DNA from: Sinorhizobium fredii NGR234 | GTDB lineage: Bacteria > Pseudomonadota > Alphaproteobacteria > Rhizobiales > Rhizobiaceae | Direction of reading: 5' to 3' | DNA length: 64,000 nucleotides | Assembly: GCF_000018545.1 (NCBI RefSeq) | Contig: NC_012587.1 | Location: 3,314,001 to 3,378,000, forward strand | Shown here: one piece after another, positions 7,898 to 18,074 of the stretch | Position numbering within the stretch: position 1 is the stretch's first letter | Layout of the letters: every line of letters starts with the position of its first letter | Translations under genes and position numbers: made by a program | Notes under the pieces: model-generated | What the model was told of the DNA's origin: nothing | Databases searched by the model: none | What the model saw: only the letters and a program-made list of their open reading frames with translations

Positions 7898-7949
7898 CTG
7901 TGGTGATTTGGCCGGCCGGCTTGCAGCCACGTTAAACAAATCGCTAAAG
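7898..7949 (+). promoter_or_regulatory. SAM-II riboswitch upstream of metA
   Basis: The sequence contains GTGATTTGG, then GGCTTGCAGCCACGTTAAAC and CAAATCGCTAAAG. These are the conserved blocks of the SAM-II (metA) aptamer of alphaproteobacteria. GTGATTTG (7903-7910) can pair with CAAATCGC (7937-7944) to form the pseudoknot. It lies 80 bases before metA, the gene this class commonly controls. Binding of S-adenosylmethionine is expected to lower expression. Confidence 0.9.
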
Positions 7950-7976
7950 GGCCGAGGAAAGAACGGATTTCCGAGG

Positions 7977-8009
7977 ACCGGTCGCGATCATCTCGCCGCC
8001 GGTTTTTTT
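7977..8009 (+). terminator. probable intrinsic terminator between SAM-II aptamer and metA
   Basis: ACCGG (7977-7981) can pair with CCGGT (7999-8003), followed by seven T. Placed between aptamer and start codon, it could be the expression platform. The stem is short, so this is moderate evidence. Confidence 0.5.
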
Positions 8010-8028
8010 GTATTGATCGAGTGGAACC

Positions 8029-8952
8029 ATGCCCATCAAGATTCCCGATACGCTGCCCGCCTTCGAAACGCTCGTCAACGAGGGTGTGCGGGTGATGACC
8101 GAGACCGCGGCGGTCCGCCAGGACATCCGCCCGCTGCAGATCGGGCTCTTGAACCTGATGCCGAACAAGATCAAGACGGAGATCCAGATTGCCCGGCTGA
8201 TCGGCGCGACGCCGCTGCAGGTGGAACTGACGCTGGTGCGCATCGGCGGCTACCGGCCGAAGAACACGCCCGAGGAGCATCTCTTCGCCTTCTACGAGAC
8301 CTGGGAGGAGGTCAAGGGCCGCAAGTTCGACGGCTTCATCATCACCGGCGCGCCGGTCGAGACGCTCGACTATGAGGAGGTCACCTATTGGGACGAGTTG
8401 AAGAGCATCTTCGAATGGACGGAAACGCACGTGCATTCGACGTTGAACGTCTGCTGGGGGGCGATGGCGGCGATCTACCATTTCCACGGCGTGCCGAAAT
8501 ATCCGCTCAAGGAAAAGGCCTTCGGCGTCTATCGCCACCAGAACCTGAAACCTTCCTCCGTCTACCTGAACGGCTTTTCCGATGATTTCGCCGTGCCCGT
8601 GTCGCGCTGGACCGAGGTGCGCCGCGCCGATATCGACCGGGTGCCGAGCCTCGAGATCCTGATGGAATCGAAGGAGATGGGCGTCTGCCTGGTGCACGAG
8701 AAGAAGGGCAACCGGCTCTACATGTTCAACCACGTCGAGTATGATTCGACCTCGCTGTCGGACGAATATTTCCGCGACGTGGATGCCGGCGTGCCGATCA
8801 AGCTGCCGCACGACTACTTCCCGCACAATGACGCGGACCTGCCGCCGCAGAACCGCTGGCGCAGCCATGCGCATCTCTTCTTCGGCAACTGGATCAACGA
8901 GATGTACCAGACGACGCCCTACGAGCTCGAGAAGATCGGCACGGGAGACTGA
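8029..8952 (+). CDS. metA: homoserine O-acyltransferase (MetA family)
   Basis: The protein has 307 residues, full length. The catalytic cysteine is in LNVCWGAMA at about residue 142. The catalytic triad partners are in HVEYD (His) and YFRDVD. MetA activates homoserine in methionine synthesis. Family members called succinyltransferases often use acetyl-CoA in rhizobia, so the acyl donor is left open. Control by SAM is indicated by the SAM-II aptamer upstream. Its stop codon overlaps the next start (TGATG at 8950-8954), coupling it to the VWA gene. Confidence 0.95.
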   Translation: MPIKIPDTLPAFETLVNEGVRVMTETAAVRQDIRPLQIGLLNLMPNKIKTEIQIARLIGATPLQVELTLVRIGGYRPKNTPEEHLFAFYETWEEVKGRKFDGFIITGAPVETLDYEEVTYWDELKSIFEWTETHVHSTLNVCWGAMAAIYHFHGVPKYPLKEKAFGVYRHQNLKPSSVYLNGFSDDFAVPVSRWTEVRRADIDRVPSLEILMESKEMGVCLVHEKKGNRLYMFNHVEYDSTSLSDEYFRDVDAGVPIKLPHDYFPHNDADLPPQNRWRSHAHLFFGNWINEMYQTTPYELEKIGTGD

Positions 8953-10136
8953 TGTTCATTCCCTTCTTCCTCGAACTGAAGGCCGAGAAGATCCCGGTGA
9001 CGCTCCGGGAATTCCTGTCGCTGATCGAGGGGATGGAGAAGGGGATCGCCGCCTTCGACGTCGAAGCCTTCTATTTCCTGGCGCGCACGGCGCTCGTCAA
9101 GGACGAGCGCTATATCGACCGTTTTGACCGGGTCTTCCGGCGCTCTTTTGCCGGGCTCGAGACGGTTTCGCCGGCGGCGGGTCTCACCGAAACCGCCATC
9201 CCCGAGGAGTGGCTGAAGAAGCTCGCCGAGAAATATCTGACCGAGGCGGAAAAGAAACTCGTCGAGGCGCTCGGCGGCTTCGACAAGCTGATGGAGACGC
9301 TGCGCCAGCGGCTTGCCGAGCAAACCGGACGTCATCAGGGCGGCTCGAAATGGATCGGCACCGCCGGCACCTCGCCCTTCGGCGCCTATGGCTACAATCC
9401 GGAAGGTATCAGGATCGGCCAGGAGGGCTCTCGCCACCGGCGCGCGATAAAAGTCTGGGACCGGCGCGAGTTCAAGGACTACGACGACACGGTCGAGCTC
9501 GGCACCCGCAACATCAAGGTGGCCCTGAAACGGCTCAGGCGCTGGGTGCGGGAGGGGGCGGCCGAGGAACTCGACCTTTCCGGCACGATCCGCTCCACCG
9601 CCGAGCACGGCTATCTCGACGTGGTGACCCGGCCGGAGCGGCGCAACGCCGTCAAGCTCCTGATGTTCTTCGACGTCGGCGGATCGATGGACGACCACAT
9701 CCGCATCGTCGAGGAACTGTTCTCGGCGGTGCGCGCCGAGTTCCGCCACATGGATTATTTCTACTTCCACAACTGTATCTATGAGGGTGTGTGGAAGGAC
9801 AATCGCCGCCGCCGCGCCGACATCACCCGCACGACAGAGCTCTTGCGGACCTATCACGGCGACTATCGCGCCATCTTCGTCGGCGACGCGTCGATGAGCC
9901 CCTACGAGATCAGCCATCCGGGCGGCTCGGTCGAACACTGGAACGACGAGGCCGGTGCGCTCTGGCTCGAACGCCTGACCGGGCATTTCCCGCGCTCGAT
10001 CTGGCTCAATCCGGTGCCGGAGGATCACTGGCGCCACACCCATTCGATCGGCATGATCCACGCCCTCTTTCACGGGCGGATGTTTCCTTTGACGCTCGCC
10101 GGCCTGCAGGCGGCGACGAAGGAATTGTCGCGGTGA
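8952..10136 (+). CDS. VWA domain (CoxE-like) protein
   Basis: The protein has 394 residues. A helical N-terminal region is followed by a CoxE-type von Willebrand A domain, with the metal site DVGGSMDD near residue 241 in DxGxS form. Such proteins normally act with a MoxR ATPase. The likely partner is the MoxR gene at 5285-6142. The ATG at 8952 overlaps the metA stop by one base, so translation is coupled and the gene shares the SAM-II-controlled transcript. No signal peptide is seen; it should be cytoplasmic. Confidence 0.88.
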   Translation: MFIPFFLELKAEKIPVTLREFLSLIEGMEKGIAAFDVEAFYFLARTALVKDERYIDRFDRVFRRSFAGLETVSPAAGLTETAIPEEWLKKLAEKYLTEAEKKLVEALGGFDKLMETLRQRLAEQTGRHQGGSKWIGTAGTSPFGAYGYNPEGIRIGQEGSRHRRAIKVWDRREFKDYDDTVELGTRNIKVALKRLRRWVREGAAEELDLSGTIRSTAEHGYLDVVTRPERRNAVKLLMFFDVGGSMDDHIRIVEELFSAVRAEFRHMDYFYFHNCIYEGVWKDNRRRRADITRTTELLRTYHGDYRAIFVGDASMSPYEISHPGGSVEHWNDEAGALWLERLTGHFPRSIWLNPVPEDHWRHTHSIGMIHALFHGRMFPLTLAGLQAATKELSR

Positions 10137-10157
10137 ATGGCGCTACGCGCGGCGGTT

Positions 10158-10270
10158 TGCCCTCTCCCCGGGTTTAACCCGTTCTGACGGGGGAGAGGGG
10201 ACTGGGAGCGTGTGGCTTGGCCCTTCGCCCCGCCTGCGGGGAGAAGGTGCCGGCAGGCGGATGAGGGGCA
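10158..10270. repeat. complete RIME-type repeat (unoccupied)
   Basis: Two hairpins, around CCTCTCCCC...GGGGGAGAGG and CTTCGCCCC...GGGGAGAAGG, are followed by CCGGCAGGCGGATGAGGGGC. On the minus strand 10191-10204 reads CAGTCCCCTCTCCC, the predicted target of the IS110 element at 1098. Confidence 0.85.
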
Positions 10271-10378
10271 GCCCACTCTCAGACTACGCAGAGGAAACGT
10301 ATGACTTTCCGGTTGCCGCACCGCCGGAAATGACGCAGTTTGTCGCCCGCCTGGAGCGATGAAACGAGGGGACACAAG

Positions 10379-11395
10379 ATGAGCACCGACACGGAAATCT
10401 TCGGCCACCTGCCGTCGGGCGAACCGGTTCACCGGGTGACGCTCAAGGGCGGCGGGCTGACAGCGAAGGTGATCAGTTGGGGCTCGGTCATCCAGGACCT
10501 CAGGCTCGAAGGCCATGCGGCCCCGCTCGTCCTCGGTTTTGACGATTTCGACAGCTACCCCGCCCATTCCTCCTATTTCGGCGCCACGCCCGGCCGCAAC
10601 GCCAACCGCATCGGCGACGGGCGCTTCTCGCTCGACGGCAAGGCCTTTGAGCTCGAGCTCAACGAAAAGGGCGTCACGCATCTGCACGGCGGCAGCGACA
10701 ATATCGCCAAGCGCAACTGGACGATCGTCGATCGGGCCGAGGACCGCATCACGCTCCGGATCACCGATCCCGATGGCCGCGCCGGCTATCCCGGCAATTG
10801 CACCGTCACCTGCACCTATGCGCTGAAGCCCGGCGGCACGTTGAACGTCCTCTACGAGACCGTAACCGATGCGCCGACGCTCGCCAATGTCTGCCAGCAC
10901 AGCTACTTCAATCTCGACGGTGGGGAGGATGCGCGCGGCCATGACATCATGATCGCTGCCGACCATTACCTGCCGACGGACGAGCGGCTGATCCCGACCG
11001 GCGAGATCCGCCCCGTGGCCGGCACTGCCTTCGATCTGCGCGAGATGACCTCGCTCAGGCGGCAGACGGAGGGCGACAGGACCGCCTATGACCACAATTT
11101 CTGCCTCTCGCCGGAGCGCATGCGGAAGCGCTCGGTGGCGCTGGTGCGCAGCATCAATTCCGGCGTGTCGCTGGAGGTGCTGACGACGGAGCCCGGCGTC
11201 CAGCTTTACACCGGAGCCAAGCTGAACGTACCGGTCCCGGGCCTCGAGGGCCGCCGCTACGGCCCCTTCGCCGGCTTCTGCCTCGAGACGCAAGTCTGGC
11301 CGGACGCTGTGAACCATGAAGGTTTTCCGAAGGGGGTGCTCAGGCCCGGCGAAACGCTCCGGCAGGAGACGGACTACGTTTTCGCGAAGAGCTGA
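10379..11395 (+). CDS. aldose 1-epimerase (galactose mutarotase family)
   Basis: The protein has 338 residues. The family pattern is clear. NRI is in the sugar-binding stretch near residue 75. LHGG is near residue 101. CQHSYFNLDG near residue 177 carries the catalytic histidine. ETQVWPDAVNH near the C-terminus has the catalytic glutamate. It interconverts alpha and beta anomers of free aldoses. The start at 10379 follows GAGGGGACACAAG; an upstream in-frame start lacks support. It converges with the protease-phospholipase gene, with 51 bases between them. Confidence 0.92.
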   Translation: MSTDTEIFGHLPSGEPVHRVTLKGGGLTAKVISWGSVIQDLRLEGHAAPLVLGFDDFDSYPAHSSYFGATPGRNANRIGDGRFSLDGKAFELELNEKGVTHLHGGSDNIAKRNWTIVDRAEDRITLRITDPDGRAGYPGNCTVTCTYALKPGGTLNVLYETVTDAPTLANVCQHSYFNLDGGEDARGHDIMIAADHYLPTDERLIPTGEIRPVAGTAFDLREMTSLRRQTEGDRTAYDHNFCLSPERMRKRSVALVRSINSGVSLEVLTTEPGVQLYTGAKLNVPVPGLEGRRYGPFAGFCLETQVWPDAVNHEGFPKGVLRPGETLRQETDYVFAKS

Positions 11396-11446
11396 CCGGT
11401 CCCGCACGTCAAGGCGCCGGCGCCGACCCGGTTGCGGTGAGACGCA

Positions 11447-14275
11447 TCAGCGTCCCAGCAAGACCGATCTCGGAACCGCAATGTATCCCGGTGGCGGCAC
11501 GGTCTCTTCCCCCGGCGATACGAGAATCGGCGGCGGAAGCGTTTCGTCGATCCTGGCCGGTCCGATGCGCTCCCAATCGTATTCGAACAGGGAGCGATAG
11601 AATTCGGCGATCTCCCGATCGTAGAAGATCAGGCTGGCATCCCGGTTGAAGCCGGTTCCGGCGGTCGTCCAGTTGTGGCTTCCGACCAGCACCGCCTCGC
11701 CGTCCACGATGATGCCCTTCGTATGGCAGTTTTTCTGGATGCGGATCCGCCCGGTGTCGAAACCATAATCCTTGGCGAAGGAGATCGTGTCGCGATCGTC
11801 GGGACCGAAGCTGCGGAAGATGACGCGAACGTCGAGCCCTTCCTGTTGCTTGGCCAGAAGCGCATCAAGCAACTTGCCGTAATCGCCGCCGACCGTCTTT
11901 GTGTTGAAGCTCTGGTTCTGGAACAATACCGAGCGCTTTGCCGCCTGGATGAAGAGCAGCACGGTCTCGATATAATTGTCCGGTGTCAGGATCGGATGGA
12001 CATCGAGCATACGGCGACCTTCGAGCGGAGGGAAATAGCGGGGTTTTGCCGCCGCTTCCATCTCGGCCAGCATGCCGGCCGGCACGAGGACAAGCGGCTC
12101 GGCCGGAACCGGAGCTTCCTCGGTCTCCCGGGCCTCCTTGAGGTCGCGTTCGATATGCGTCTCGAAAAGCTCCGCGAGTTCAACATTGTCGAGGACCACA
12201 TGCCATTCGCGGTTGAACTGTCGGAGCGCCGCAGGGGTGCTGTCTTCCGTCAGGGGATCAACATTGGGCTGGTTGGAGGTTTGCCACGAGCCGCTGGAGA
12301 GCCATAGCGAGCGACTGTCGCGCACGGCGACCTTGATGTGATAGGCGGAATCGAAAATGCCGGACCTGCCGACACTGGCGGCGGCGAAGTCAAGCTTCGA
12401 CTTCTTTGCCTCGCGAATCCGATCCACCGTTTCCGCATCGGTGAAATCGTCCTTCTTCGTGCCGCTCCCGACGTGGCCGCCGAGTTGCAGAACGAGGCCG
12501 ATCGTTTCCTTGGCGCCCTTCACGCCGGCAATCACGCCGTCGACAATGTGCGGAGCGCCAAATTCATACATCGCGATCGCAAGCGACTTGCGCGTCGCCT
12601 TCAGGAATTTCGACAATTGCGGCCATCCGGAATCGGGACCCGAATGGACGACGAAACGCATTTGTGCGCTGCGGCGCGTCAGCGGCAGGTCGGGCCGTTT
12701 CTGATAGGCCGTATGCCAGCTCGGCACCCGCGCTTCCTCGCCGATCCCGGTGCCTTCGCCGCAAAGATCCGCGGTCGTGGCGACCGCCACATCGACCCGC
12801 ACGCCGTCGATCTGCGCGGGCAAGGCAAGCACGCCGCGCGATTCGAGCGAGGACCTCTCGATCTTGCGGCGCACCGAGACCACGACCGCTTTCTCGTCGG
12901 TGATCGCGCCGTCGGCGAAGCGGTAGCCCGGCTTGATCGCCACCACATCGGCGCGGTTCGCCAGAAGGGCGCGGGCCTTGACGACGGTCTGCGCCAGCCT
13001 TTGCCTATCGACTGGGCCTCCGACCTCGGGGCCATGCAGTGCGCCGCCCGCAACGGCCGGCAAGGCTGCCGCGGTGACCGGGGTTGGAGCTATGCCGCCG
13101 AGTTCCACCGTGATTCGGAGCGGTATCGTGAAGGTTACACTTCCCGGCGTCGATCCGACCTGAACGACGCCGTCGCTCGCAGACGCGTTCTGGCTCTCAT
13201 CCTTCGACACGGCTAACCCTCCCACCCCCTGTATCGCGCGCGCCCGTTCGAGACAGCGGTTCAACACCGGCACGGAAACGGCGTCGTTCTCGACGAATTC
13301 GATGCCGCGGTAATGCAGGCCCACCACCTCGCCGCTTCCGATGTCGATCACCGGCGAGCCGGAATTGCCGCCGAGTGTCGAGCATCCATGGGTGATTTCG
13401 TCGGCGCCCGCGCCGAGGATCTGGCCGACCGCGACCCTTTTCTTGTCGAAGACGCCGCCGAAGATTTTTTCCGCGAGCGCCCGATCGGAGAACCGGCTGT
13501 CGCGTGCCGGATAGCCGATGACGGCCACCGGCAATTTCGGCCGCGGCGCCTCGGTGGCACGAAGCAATGCCTTTCGCCCGACCAGCGTCGATGCTGGTGC
13601 AAGCTTCAAGAAAGCGACATCGGGTCCGGTCTCCGGCGCCACCCAGACGACCCGTTCGACGGGGACTTCCGCAGACCTGTCATTGCCGAGTTCCTCCAGA
13701 AAGTCGACCTTGACCCCGATATTCGTTCGCGCATCGAATCCGAGGCGGAATTTGAAGCCGACGCCGCTTGCCTCGGCAAACAGATTGGCGACATGGCGGT
13801 TTGTGACGACCAGGCCGTCGTCGATGACCCAGGCCGTCCCGACATAGGGGCTGTCGTCGATGAAATTGTCGACATCGATGCGGCCGACCGACATCAGGAC
13901 ATTGGCCATCGCGGCGTCGTGCTGGGCAAGGAGTTTGCGCCAGGCCTTCGCCTCGGCACGCGCGCTGTCGAGCTCGATACGCCCATCGCGAACGACGTAG
14001 ACGGGCGTGCCGACCGCGAAGACGATGGTCTCGCGCACACCGACTTCGTCCATTGGCGCGACGCCCTCGTCGACCGCCGCGGGCCTGATGCCGGCTTCTA
14101 TGGCAGGCTCGTTGCGCAGGCGTCGCTTCATCGCCTGCTGTGCCTCCCGGAGCCAGGCAGGCCGCTCCTTGCGCTGCTTCAGCAGCGCCTCGATGTCCGC
14201 CTGAACATCCGGATTGCTCGCCTCTTTGATCTGCTGAGCAACGGCACTCACTCGCATTGAATCGCTGATCGCCAT
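11447..14275 (-). CDS. trypsin-like serine protease / phospholipase D fusion protein
   Basis: The protein has 942 residues. The N-terminal third is a trypsin-fold protease with His161 (TNRHVA), Asp219 (GPDVAFLKL) and Ser305 (GGNSGSP). A middle segment at about residues 430-505, with the pattern GYRFADGxxTDEKAVVVxVRRK, resembles a domain found in other bacterial trypsin-like proteins. The C-terminal half has two complete HKD motifs, HIKVAVRD (about 646) and HTKGIIVD (about 851), the second followed by SHNWT. HKD enzymes cleave phosphodiesters in lipids or nucleic acids. No signal peptide or membrane segment is seen, so it is probably cytoplasmic. The ATG at 14275 was chosen for the GGGGGACGAA ribosome site. 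It stands alone, and its function is unknown. Confidence 0.85.
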   Translation of the reverse strand: MAISDSMRVSAVAQQIKEASNPDVQADIEALLKQRKERPAWLREAQQAMKRRLRNEPAIEAGIRPAAVDEGVAPMDEVGVRETIVFAVGTPVYVVRDGRIELDSARAEAKAWRKLLAQHDAAMANVLMSVGRIDVDNFIDDSPYVGTAWVIDDGLVVTNRHVANLFAEASGVGFKFRLGFDARTNIGVKVDFLEELGNDRSAEVPVERVVWVAPETGPDVAFLKLAPASTLVGRKALLRATEAPRPKLPVAVIGYPARDSRFSDRALAEKIFGGVFDKKRVAVGQILGAGADEITHGCSTLGGNSGSPVIDIGSGEVVGLHYRGIEFVENDAVSVPVLNRCLERARAIQGVGGLAVSKDESQNASASDGVVQVGSTPGSVTFTIPLRITVELGGIAPTPVTAAALPAVAGGALHGPEVGGPVDRQRLAQTVVKARALLANRADVVAIKPGYRFADGAITDEKAVVVSVRRKIERSSLESRGVLALPAQIDGVRVDVAVATTADLCGEGTGIGEEARVPSWHTAYQKRPDLPLTRRSAQMRFVVHSGPDSGWPQLSKFLKATRKSLAIAMYEFGAPHIVDGVIAGVKGAKETIGLVLQLGGHVGSGTKKDDFTDAETVDRIREAKKSKLDFAAASVGRSGIFDSAYHIKVAVRDSRSLWLSSGSWQTSNQPNVDPLTEDSTPAALRQFNREWHVVLDNVELAELFETHIERDLKEARETEEAPVPAEPLVLVPAGMLAEMEAAAKPRYFPPLEGRRMLDVHPILTPDNYIETVLLFIQAAKRSVLFQNQSFNTKTVGGDYGKLLDALLAKQQEGLDVRVIFRSFGPDDRDTISFAKDYGFDTGRIRIQKNCHTKGIIVDGEAVLVGSHNWTTAGTGFNRDASLIFYDREIAEFYRSLFEYDWERIGPARIDETLPPPILVSPGEETVPPPGYIAVPRSVLLGR

Positions 14276-14459
14276 TTCGTCCCCCGGGGCCGACATGTCC
14301 AATTATCAGGAGTATGCAACTTTTGCGAAAGAATAGCGACACGGCACCACCGACCCGGAGGTGGTGTGTCAGAGGCAAGATGCGGGATTGCGCGGTTCGG
14401 CAAACACCTGTCTGCGCGGGCGAGCCGGGTCCATGATAAATGCTTTGAATTTCTGACGA

Positions 14460-14552
<93 letters not shown>

Positions 14553-14667
14553 GCGGGGCCGGTTGGAGCTCTGTGAGCGCGGCCGGTTCATAGCGGCAGT
14601 TTCCGTCGCTGACAAGGGGCAGAAAGAAGAATATCTTCAACCGGCGGCCTTTCGCCTTGACAAGCAC

Positions 14668-14696
14668 TTGACAAGGAAGGGCGACTCCCGTAATTC
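14668..14696 (+). promoter_or_regulatory. predicted sigma-70 promoter of rplU-rpmA
   Basis: TTGACA (14668-14673) and TAATTC (14691-14696) are separated by 17 bases. This implies a 5' leader of about 160 bases before rplU. I see no known leader motif in that stretch (14697-14865). Confidence 0.6.
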
Positions 14697-14865
14697 GCGC
14701 CGTGAAGTGGTGTGGCCTGCCCGCACCGCGCCGGGTACTGGTTTGTGCCCGTCACTGGTGGAGGCCGAGGGTTTCCTTGCGGCGCTCCGCTCAATAGGAA
14801 CGACTGACAAAAAGACGGCCTTGCTTTCCAGGCAAAGAGCCGGACCGAACATGAAAGGATAAAAT

Positions 14866-15237
14866 ATGTTCGCAGTCATCAAGACCGGCGGTAAGCAGTA
14901 CCGCGTGGCAGCCGACGACGTCATCACCATCGAAAAGCTGGAAGGCGTCGCAGGCGACAAGATCGAATTCACCGAGATCCTGATGGTCGGCGTCGGCGCC
15001 GATGCGACCATCGGTGCTCCGTTTGTCGAAGGTGCCGTCGTCAGCGCCGAAGTTGTGGATCAGGGCCGCGCCAAGAAGGTCATCGCCTTCAAGAAGCGCC
15101 GCCGCCAGAACTCCAAGCGTTCGCGCGGTCATCGCCAGCATCAGACGGTCGTCCGCATCCTGGACATCGCTGCTGCCGGCGGCAAGGCGAAGAAGGCTTC
15201 GAAGAAGACCGAAGCCGCCGCTGAAGCTGCAAACTGA
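14866..15237 (+). CDS. rplU: 50S ribosomal protein L21
   Basis: The protein has 123 residues and starts [13 protein letters not shown], the L21 signature. The core [16 protein letters not shown] binds 23S rRNA. Compared with the 103-residue E. coli protein it has a C-terminal tail rich in Lys and Ala, common in alphaproteobacteria. The ATG at 14866 follows GAAAGGATAAAAT. It is followed after 32 bases by rpmA, the usual rplU-rpmA pair, and then by obgE downstream. Confidence 0.97.
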   Translation: MFAVIKTGGKQYRVAADDVITIEKLEGVAGDKIEFTEILMVGVGADATIGAPFVEGAVVSAEVVDQGRAKKVIAFKKRRRQNSKRSRGHRQHQTVVRILDIAAAGGKAKKASKKTEAAAEAAN

Positions 15238-15269
15238 GTCCGGGATCGAAGGTTTAAAGGAGAACACCA

Positions 15270-15539
15270 ATGGCACACAAAAAAGCTGGCGGTTCGTCGC
15301 GCAACGGTCGCGATTCTGAGTCCAAGCGCCTTGGCGTGAAGAAGTTCGGCGGCGAAGCCGTCATTGCAGGCAACATCATCGTGCGCCAGCGCGGCACGAA
15401 GTGGCATGCCGGCGCCAATGTCGGCCTCGGCAAGGACCATACGATTTTTGCGCTTACGGCCGGCAACGTGGACTTCCGTACGAAGGCCAACGGCCGAGTC
15501 TACGTGTCTGTAATGCCGAAAGCCGAAGCAGCGGAATAA
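15270..15539 (+). CDS. rpmA: 50S ribosomal protein L27
   Basis: The protein has 89 residues and starts [16 protein letters not shown], the conserved flexible N-terminus that reaches the peptidyl transferase centre. [11 protein letters not shown] and [11 protein letters not shown] follow as in other L27 proteins. No N-terminal extension of the kind cleaved in Firmicutes is present. The ribosome site AAAGGAG precedes the ATG at 15270. It is co-transcribed with rplU; a terminator hairpin follows at 15615. Confidence 0.97.
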
Positions 15540-15614
15540 GCCGGTAGCGCTCTAAAACAGCCGGCGTCTCATCGACCCGGCTGACGCACCCGCAAGGTTC
15601 TGAAGCCAGACTTC

Positions 15615-15649
15615 AAAGGGGAGATGGGGCAATACCCAACTCCCCTTTT
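15615..15649 (+). terminator. rho-independent terminator after rpmA
   Basis: The stem AAAGGGGAG-A-TGGG pairs with CCCA-A-CTCCCCTTT and runs into TTTT. Confidence 0.8.
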
Positions 15650-15670
15650 CGCATGTCTGGAGGACGAACC

Positions 15671-16299
15671 ATGCAAACCGAGCTCGTCAGGGAAGACCAA
15701 TCCCGGTCTCCCGAACAAAGGCTGAGGCCTCAACGGTCAAGGACCGATTGCCCGATATTGTTATCGCCCCGGCTCGTTTTGCGCGCCCCCCACGAAGACG
15801 ATATCGACGCCCTTGCCCATCTTGCCAACAACGCCAATATCGCCACCATGGTCTCGCGCATGCCGCACCCGTACACCACGGCGGACGCGGCTGATTTCGT
15901 GCGACGCACAAAAGCCGGCACGATTGGCAAGTGCGTCTACGCGATCACCAAAGCGGACAATGGCGCATTCCTCGGCTGCTGCGGGATCGAGCCGCATGCC
16001 GACCAAAGGACGGTCGAGCTCGGCTATTGGCTCGGCGAGCCCTATTGGAACCAGGGCTATGCCACCGAAGCGGTGCAGGCGCTGACCGACATGGCCTTCC
16101 GCACCCGCGACATCGACCAGATCGATGCGCGTTGCCGGGTCATGAACATGGCCTCGCGCCGGGTCATCCAGAAGTGCGGCTTCCAGTTCCAGGGCTCGGG
16201 CATGGTCGACAGCCTGGCACTCGGCGGCACCGTCGCCGTCGAATGGTACCGGCTCGACCGCAAGACCTGGGTTTCGCTGAGAAGCTGGGGAGGCATGCG

Positions 16300-16303
<4 letters not shown>
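15671..16303 (+). CDS. GNAT family N-acetyltransferase (RimJ/RimL type)
   Basis: The protein has 210 residues. After a variable N-terminus of about 35 residues, the RimJ-like GNAT core begins at SPRLVLRAP. The acetyl-CoA binding region is ELGYWLGEPYWNQGYATEA (about residues 115-133), followed by ARCRVMNMASRRVIQKCGF. The acceptor substrate is unknown. The ATG at 15671 follows GGAGGACGAACC. The next GNAT gene starts inside its stop (ATGA at 16300-16303), so the two are translationally coupled and probably arose by duplication. Confidence 0.88.
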
Positions 16304-18073
<1,770 letters not shown>

Positions 18074-18074
18074 G

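Noticed and set aside
12338..14260. Long plus-strand frames opposite the protease-phospholipase gene
   Set aside because: The minus-strand protein has intact catalytic motifs; the opposite frames have none.
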